Positions 6,485-9,786 of a stretch of DNA of 9,786 nucleotides are shown here, piece after piece. Position numbers and translations under genes: made by a program. A model generated the notes under the pieces. The model was not told the DNA's origin and made no database searches. It saw only the letters and a list, made by a program, of their open reading frames with translations. Source of the DNA: an uncultured Coriobacteriaceae bacterium (GTDB lineage Bacteria; Actinomycetota; Coriobacteriia; Coriobacteriales; Atopobiaceae); the NCBI GenBank assembly GCA_902772085.1, contig CACXZL010000128.1, forward strand, positions 1-9,786, written 5' to 3'. The stretch's first letter is position 1; each line of letters begins with the position of its first letter.

Positions 6485-6715
6485 GTACCCCCATCACAAG
6501 CAATTAAACCATTTGCACGCTGGTTGAATGGCAGCGTTATAAAAGACTCCGAGAAAACTAGCCGCATCAGCATCGGCATCCATCGACACGCAGCTTAGAC
6601 ACGCGTGCATATGGACTTCACATCCCTGATTCTTTTGCGCGAATTGGAGCTGTTTTCAATTGCGAACGTATTATAGTTATCACACGTTTGACCAATCCTA
6701 TGAAGGAGATGCACT

Positions 6716-7159
6716 ATGAAGAAGACAATTGCAGGCGTAATGGTAGCAGGAGCGATGGCGGCATCGCTGGCACTCTTTGGCTGCGGCGGACAGCAGGCAT
6801 CAAGCTCTGCGGCTTCCACGAGCTCCTCGTCATCCACCAGCTCCTCGTCCTCAGCGCAAAGCACTTCCCAGCAACAAGCTCCCGCGGAAACGACGGCGGA
6901 TTCGACCTCCAGTACCACGAGCTCTACCACGACCCAAACCCCGGCAAGCCAAATAAGTGCAGAAAACGCCAAGCAGATCGCCCTCGCAGATGCTGGGCTC
7001 ACCGAATCAGACGTGACCGAGCTCAAAGCCGAACTCGACACCGACGATGCCGTAGCCCACTACGACGTAGATTTCAAAGCCAAAGGCATGGAGTACGACT
7101 ACGACATCGATGCGAGCACCGGTGCCATCCTGAACCACAACACCGAGGTCGACGACTAA
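6716..7159 (+). CDS. PepSY-domain lipoprotein
   Basis: Exported lipoprotein with one PepSY domain, a fold thought to inhibit proteases or act as an extracytoplasmic binding or sensory module. Seen: 147 residues. There is a Lys-Lys signal peptide with lipobox LFGC (C23). A very Ser/Thr/Gln-rich spacer of about 50 residues (26-78) has the look of a flexible wall-spanning linker. The PepSY domain follows (about 79-142): ISAENAKQIALADAGL, then EYDYDIDASTGAIL. The ATG at 6716 has a strong AAGGAG site at 6703-6708. A TATTAT at 6669-6674 is a candidate -10. It is convergent with the Nudix gene, only 24 nt between stops, and no terminator hairpin was found there. Its partner is unknown. Confidence 0.87.
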   Translation: MKKTIAGVMVAGAMAASLALFGCGGQQASSSAASTSSSSSTSSSSSAQSTSQQQAPAETTADSTSSTTSSTTTQTPASQISAENAKQIALADAGLTESDVTELKAELDTDDAVAHYDVDFKAKGMEYDYDIDASTGAILNHNTEVDD

Positions 7160-7183
7160 CGCAACGCGGAGTACAGGCAGCCC

Positions 7184-7741
7184 TCACACAGAGCTACGAA
7201 GAATGAGCTTCTCGTACACATGCGTCACCATCCAAGGCTCTGTAGATGCCTCAAGAGCATCTGAGAAGGTAAACCAGCGGACGGCTTTGTTTTCCTCGGC
7301 GTTTGACACGAGTGTTTCGCCCTCGTTTGCCTCAGCAAGAAACGTCACATTGAAATGCAAGTGGCTGGGCACATATACACCACGCTTTATGTGTCCAGCC
7401 ACCGTGAGCGTCTCCAGACTCAGGATGTCTCGATTCACGAGTCGGGCATGGGCAACGCCCGTCTCCTCTTGCAACTCTCGCAAAGCAACCGAGCGAAGGT
7501 CAGACTCCCCATCCGCATGCCCACCGATCCACGACCAGGAATCGTACAGATTGTGATACACCATGAGTGTCTTGTTTCGAGAAGGATTGACCGTCCATAC
7601 AGACGTTGTGACGTGAGCGATAAGGTTGCTTCGCTCCAGATAGTCATCGCAATCGCACATGAATCTGAGCATTTGCTCTCGGTCACGCGCCTCTTGCTCG
7701 CAGCGCGGTGCATATGCATCTATCTCATCCAACAAATTCAT
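7184..7741 (-). CDS. Nudix hydrolase
   Basis: Cytoplasmic hydrolase of a nucleoside diphosphate linked to another moiety; the substrate is not predictable. Seen: 185 residues. A helical N-terminal part (1-40) precedes the Nudix fold. The Nudix box at 73-96 starts GGHADGESDLRS and ends RELQEETGV, so the metal-binding REUxEE core (R88, E89, E92, E93) is intact. The first acidic residue is one position earlier than in the classic G-x5-E spacing, a form seen in the GGHADGD group of Nudix proteins. The ATG at 7739-7741 is preferred over a 17-residue extension because AGAGGG lies upstream and the extension has unlikely composition. It is divergent from the Agp-like gene and convergent with the PepSY gene. 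Confidence 0.9.
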   Translation of the reverse strand: MNLLDEIDAYAPRCEQEARDREQMLRFMCDCDDYLERSNLIAHVTTSVWTVNPSRNKTLMVYHNLYDSWSWIGGHADGESDLRSVALRELQEETGVAHARLVNRDILSLETLTVAGHIKRGVYVPSHLHFNVTFLAEANEGETLVSNAEENKAVRWFTFSDALEASTEPWMVTHVYEKLILRSSV

Positions 7742-7830
7742 GGCCTGCCCTCTTATCCCTAGAAGTCTGCACCAGCATACCCCTAATTCCACGCCCCACT
7801 CGAGCGTTCTTTCGTTGCAGCGTAGACGTT

Positions 7831-7859
7831 ATTATCGTTCATGGCAACAACAATGTCTT
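7831..7859 (-). promoter_or_regulatory. Candidate Nudix-gene promoter
   Basis: On the minus strand AAGACA (7854-7859) and GATAAT (7831-7836) are 17 nt apart. The resulting leader would be about 80 nt. Confidence 0.4.
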
Positions 7860-7912
7860 CCACGTTTGGCTTACATGCCGTTCACGAATCGCCACACATT
7901 TTTGCAAAACGC

Positions 7913-7941
7913 TTGAAGTCGCTTTGTTAGACTTTTATACA
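7913..7941 (+). promoter_or_regulatory. Promoter of the Agp-like phosphatase gene
   Basis: TTGAAG (7913-7918) and TATACA (7936-7941) are 17 nt apart. The transcript would start about 30 nt before the ATG at 7977, which has an AGGAGG site at 7967-7972. Confidence 0.6.
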
Positions 7942-7976
7942 CACTTTAATTCAGGTGAGAAGAACGAGGAGGACTC

Positions 7977-9413
7977 ATGAAACAGTCTCGCATCTCAAGA
8001 TACCGAGTCTTGGCGCTATTTGCATCTTGCGCATTGGCCTTGTTGCTGGCAGCATGTGGCGGGCAGGCGCAATCGGCCAGCACAAGTGAAACGTCGAACG
8101 CATCGAGCCCGCAAGCAACGTCGGCATCATCCGATGTTGTCGCTGCCGATGACACCGCACCGGCAGACTACCAGAAGCCGGGAGATGACTATCGGCTTGA
8201 GCAGGTAGTTGTGCTCTCGCGTCACAACATCCGGGCGCCGCTCTCCACCAATGGCTCAGCTCTCGCGAAAGCCACCCCAAACCAGTGGATAGCCTGGACC
8301 GCAGAGCCAAGCGAGCTCACGCTTCGCGGAGGCGCTTTGGAGACTATGATGGGGCAGTACTTCCGCCGGTGGTTTGAGGCGGAGGGGCTCGCGCCGCACA
8401 ACTGGCATCCCGAGCAGGGGCAAGTACGCTTCTATGCAAACGCCAAGCAGCGCACGATCGCCACGACCCAATACTTCTCCAGCGGCATGCTGCCCACTGC
8501 AAACGCCGACATAGAGACGCACGTCGAGTTCGACACGATGGATCCCGTCTTTACGCCACAGATCACCTTCCTCACGGACTCCTACAACGATGCCGCTCTT
8601 GCACAAATCGCCCAAATGGGCGGCGATGAAGGCATGGCGGGCGTAGCGGCAAGCCTCAAAGACAGCTATGCACTTCTCACCGACGTGACTGACTACACCG
8701 ATTCAGAAGGATACAAGAGTGGCGAGCTCACTGACCTCAAGACTACTGACACGGGTGTTGTTCTCGAGCTGAACAAGGAGCCTGCCATGACCGGCTCGCT
8801 CAAGACGGCGACGTCTCTTGCCGACGCGCTCGTCCTGCAATACTACGAAGCAAGCAACGACAAACGTGCGGCGTTCGGACACGACCTCACGCTGGACCAA
8901 TGGGAAAGCATCTCAGCCATAAAGGACCTCTATGGCGACGTGCTTTTCACTGCGCCGCTCGTTGCGACAAACGTGGCCCATCCTCTCCTTGCAGAGATTG
9001 GCTCAGAACTAGACGCAGACGGGCGCATCTTCACCTTCCTCTGCGGACATGATTCAAATATCGGTAGCGTACTGGCCGCGCTTCAGGCCGAGAACTACGA
9101 GCTGCCAAACACCATCGAGAAGAAGACACCTATCGGATCAAAGCTCGTCTTTGAGAAATGGACGAATGGCAATGGCGAGCAGTTTGGTCGCGTGCGGCTC
9201 ATGTACCAGAGCACCGAACAGTTGAAGAATCTCACCCTTCTTACGGGCAGCACAGCTCCCGAGGCGATGGAGGTCACCCTTGCCGGTCTCAACAAGAACG
9301 CCGATGGCCTGTATGACTACGGCGACTTGCGCGAGCGCGTGAAGGAGGCAACCGACGCGTACGACGCGCTAGCTGCCACCTACGGAGAGCAGCAGCTTGC
9401 CGAAGCGGCATAG
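7977..9413 (+). CDS. agp: Agp-like histidine-type acid phosphatase lipoprotein (glucose-1-phosphatase/phytase family)
   Basis: Exported histidine acid phosphatase that forms a phosphohistidine intermediate and releases phosphate from sugar phosphates or phytate. Seen: 478 residues. Signal peptide with lipobox LAAC (C27), a Ser/Ala-rich linker (28-65), then the catalytic domain. RHNIRAP at 82-88 has nucleophile H83 and phosphate-binding R82 and R86. The proton-donor motif GHDSNI is at 357-362 (H358, D359). It tracks E. coli periplasmic Agp from memory: RHN in place of the usual RHG, NGS, TMDP.F.P, LQYYE, GHDSNI, TPIG.K.VF and YQS.EQL all correspond. Glucose-1-phosphatase is therefore the best guess; phytase activity is also known in the family. 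Here the protein is lipid-anchored rather than free. It is a single gene with its own promoter and a stem-loop 44 nt after its stop. Confidence 0.92.
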   Translation: MKQSRISRYRVLALFASCALALLLAACGGQAQSASTSETSNASSPQATSASSDVVAADDTAPADYQKPGDDYRLEQVVVLSRHNIRAPLSTNGSALAKATPNQWIAWTAEPSELTLRGGALETMMGQYFRRWFEAEGLAPHNWHPEQGQVRFYANAKQRTIATTQYFSSGMLPTANADIETHVEFDTMDPVFTPQITFLTDSYNDAALAQIAQMGGDEGMAGVAASLKDSYALLTDVTDYTDSEGYKSGELTDLKTTDTGVVLELNKEPAMTGSLKTATSLADALVLQYYEASNDKRAAFGHDLTLDQWESISAIKDLYGDVLFTAPLVATNVAHPLLAEIGSELDADGRIFTFLCGHDSNIGSVLAALQAENYELPNTIEKKTPIGSKLVFEKWTNGNGEQFGRVRLMYQSTEQLKNLTLLTGSTAPEAMEVTLAGLNKNADGLYDYGDLRERVKEATDAYDALAATYGEQQLAEAA

Positions 9414-9421
9414 AGACTAGC

Positions 9422-9437
9422 GCCTCGCCCGCGAGGC
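9422..9437. repeat. Short GC-rich hairpin after the Agp-like gene
   Basis: GCCTCGC and GCGAGGC with a 2-nt centre, 8 nt after the stop. No T-run follows, so termination by this hairpin alone is doubtful. Confidence 0.35.
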
Positions 9438-9457
9438 CATACTTACACGACACTCTC

Positions 9458-9498
9458 CCTGCCGTGTACAGCCTTCCTCAAATGCTGTACACGGCAGG
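9458..9498 (+). terminator. Strong stem-loop, probable terminator of the Agp-like gene
   Basis: A perfect 15-bp stem CCTGCCGTGTACAGC / GCTGTACACGGCAGG closes an 11-nt loop. The following AGTTGTTTGT is only moderately T-rich. Position and strength suggest a terminator, but both arms contain TGTACA and could also bind a protein. Confidence 0.6.
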
Positions 9499-9502
9499 AG
9501 TT

Positions 9503-9514
9503 GTTTGTACAAAC
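9503..9514. promoter_or_regulatory. 12-bp perfect palindrome, possible operator
   Basis: GTTTGTACAAAC is a perfect dyad. It is the third TGTACA core in a row (9465, 9486, 9506) and lies about 17 nt before a TTGACA box. Confidence 0.3.
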
Positions 9515-9530
9515 CTCTATTTGGCCAGCG

Positions 9531-9560
9531 TTGACAAGGGCAACCCTGTCGGCCTCCAAT
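9531..9560 (+). promoter_or_regulatory. Candidate promoter before the right-edge fragment
   Basis: A consensus TTGACA (9531-9536) with TCCAAT (9555-9560) at an 18-nt spacing. Transcription would pass through the 9589-9621 inverted repeat toward the Sir2-like fragment. Confidence 0.35.
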
Positions 9561-9588
9561 CAGTGCCGGGTGCGTGGCGCGTGGGACG

Positions 9589-9621
9589 GACCAGACAAGT
9601 GACTTGTCCCCTTGTCTGGTC
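9589..9621. repeat. Nested inverted repeat
   Basis: GACCAGACAAG (9589-9599) and CTTGTCTGGTC (9611-9621) form an 11-bp perfect stem. A competing hairpin GACAAG/CTTGTC with a 3-nt loop (9594-9608) shares the left arm. Two mutually exclusive folds are thus possible, as in attenuators, but no T-run follows either. Confidence 0.45.
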
Positions 9622-9652
9622 GTCGCCTTGTCATCTTTCAACAGCTTCTTGA

Positions 9653-9786
9653 CATCTGGACGCGATAGAAAAAATAGAAAGAAATAGAAAGACTTACGAC
9701 AACTACGAGACGGTAAAGGCTATGGTGGAGCAGCAGCGCAACATGCGTGTGCCTAGCGAGCTGGTGCCGAAGTGTCCCGTGTGCGG
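9653..9786 (+). pseudogene. 5'-truncated Sir2-family fragment (continues past right edge)
   Basis: The last frame reads RKTYDNYETVKAMVEQQ, then MRVPSELVPKCPVCG at the edge. It resembles the stretch of bacterial Sir2-family proteins that follows the first zinc-binding Cys pair, ending in the second CPxCG pair. The missing upstream part, which should hold the NAD-binding and catalytic His regions, would need several hundred bases. An in-frame TGA at 9650-9652 and the Agp-like gene ending at 9413 leave no room for it. Upstream lies an A-rich stretch with ATAGAAA three times (9665, 9674, 9684). No ribosome site precedes the ATG at 9722. Family call rests on about 35 residues recalled by eye. Confidence 0.5.

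Noticed and set aside
9458..9498. Second MITE-like element
   Set aside because: The stem is perfect, but the flanks show no target-site duplication and the ends do not match those of the 5822-5939 element; a terminator is simpler.
1..9786. A multi-gene novel system such as a defence island or biosynthetic cluster
   Set aside because: Genes are mostly single units on alternating strands, with own promoters, and belong to common families; only gltA-HAD and carD-ACT look like operon pairs.

Overview
The window reads as chromosomal DNA of a Gram-positive bacterium with moderate G+C, most likely an actinobacterium of the class Coriobacteriia. This rests on three things: a CarD-type regulator beside a UPF0237 ACT protein and a citrate synthase with an HAEHGGGNNST motif; several Ser/Thr-rich lipoproteins; and a Tat-exported lipoprotein hydrolase of the tannase-like type common in gut Coriobacteriia. 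The genus cannot be named from the sequence alone.

Left block (1-3086, all on the minus strand; transcription order carD, UPF0237 ACT gene, gltA, HAD hydrolase). carD and the ACT gene are 40 nt apart. A 186-nt gap with two palindromes separates the ACT gene from gltA. The HAD phosphatase starts 9 nt after the gltA stop and runs off the left edge. Citrate synthase supplies citrate, possibly for glutamate synthesis; the others are regulatory or housekeeping genes.

Middle block (3389-6139). A Tat-signal lipoprotein of the subtype B tannase (alpha/beta hydrolase) family lies on the minus strand. Its frame breaks near 3870-3904, so it is called a probable pseudogene, although all three catalytic residues survive. 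It is divergent from a small acylphosphatase gene. After the acylphosphatase comes a 118-bp element with 27-bp perfect terminal inverted repeats and a perfect 8-bp direct repeat touching both ends, the signature of a transposed MITE-like element. A tRNA-Phe(GAA) gene with its own promoter, A/T-rich upstream element and intrinsic terminator follows.

Right block (6236-9786). This holds a small helical protein of unknown function, a PepSY lipoprotein, a Nudix hydrolase, and an Agp-like histidine phosphatase carried as a lipoprotein. Next comes an intergenic region dense in inverted repeats, and at the right edge an apparently 5'-truncated piece of a Sir2-family gene.

Three exported proteins (tannase-like esterase, Agp-like phosphatase, PepSY protein) suggest a surface scavenging role, but they are not one operon and no multi-gene system is evident. 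I see no defence island, CRISPR array or phage module. The most notable items are the MITE-like element, the disrupted tannase-like gene and the Sir2 remnant next to repeat-rich DNA.
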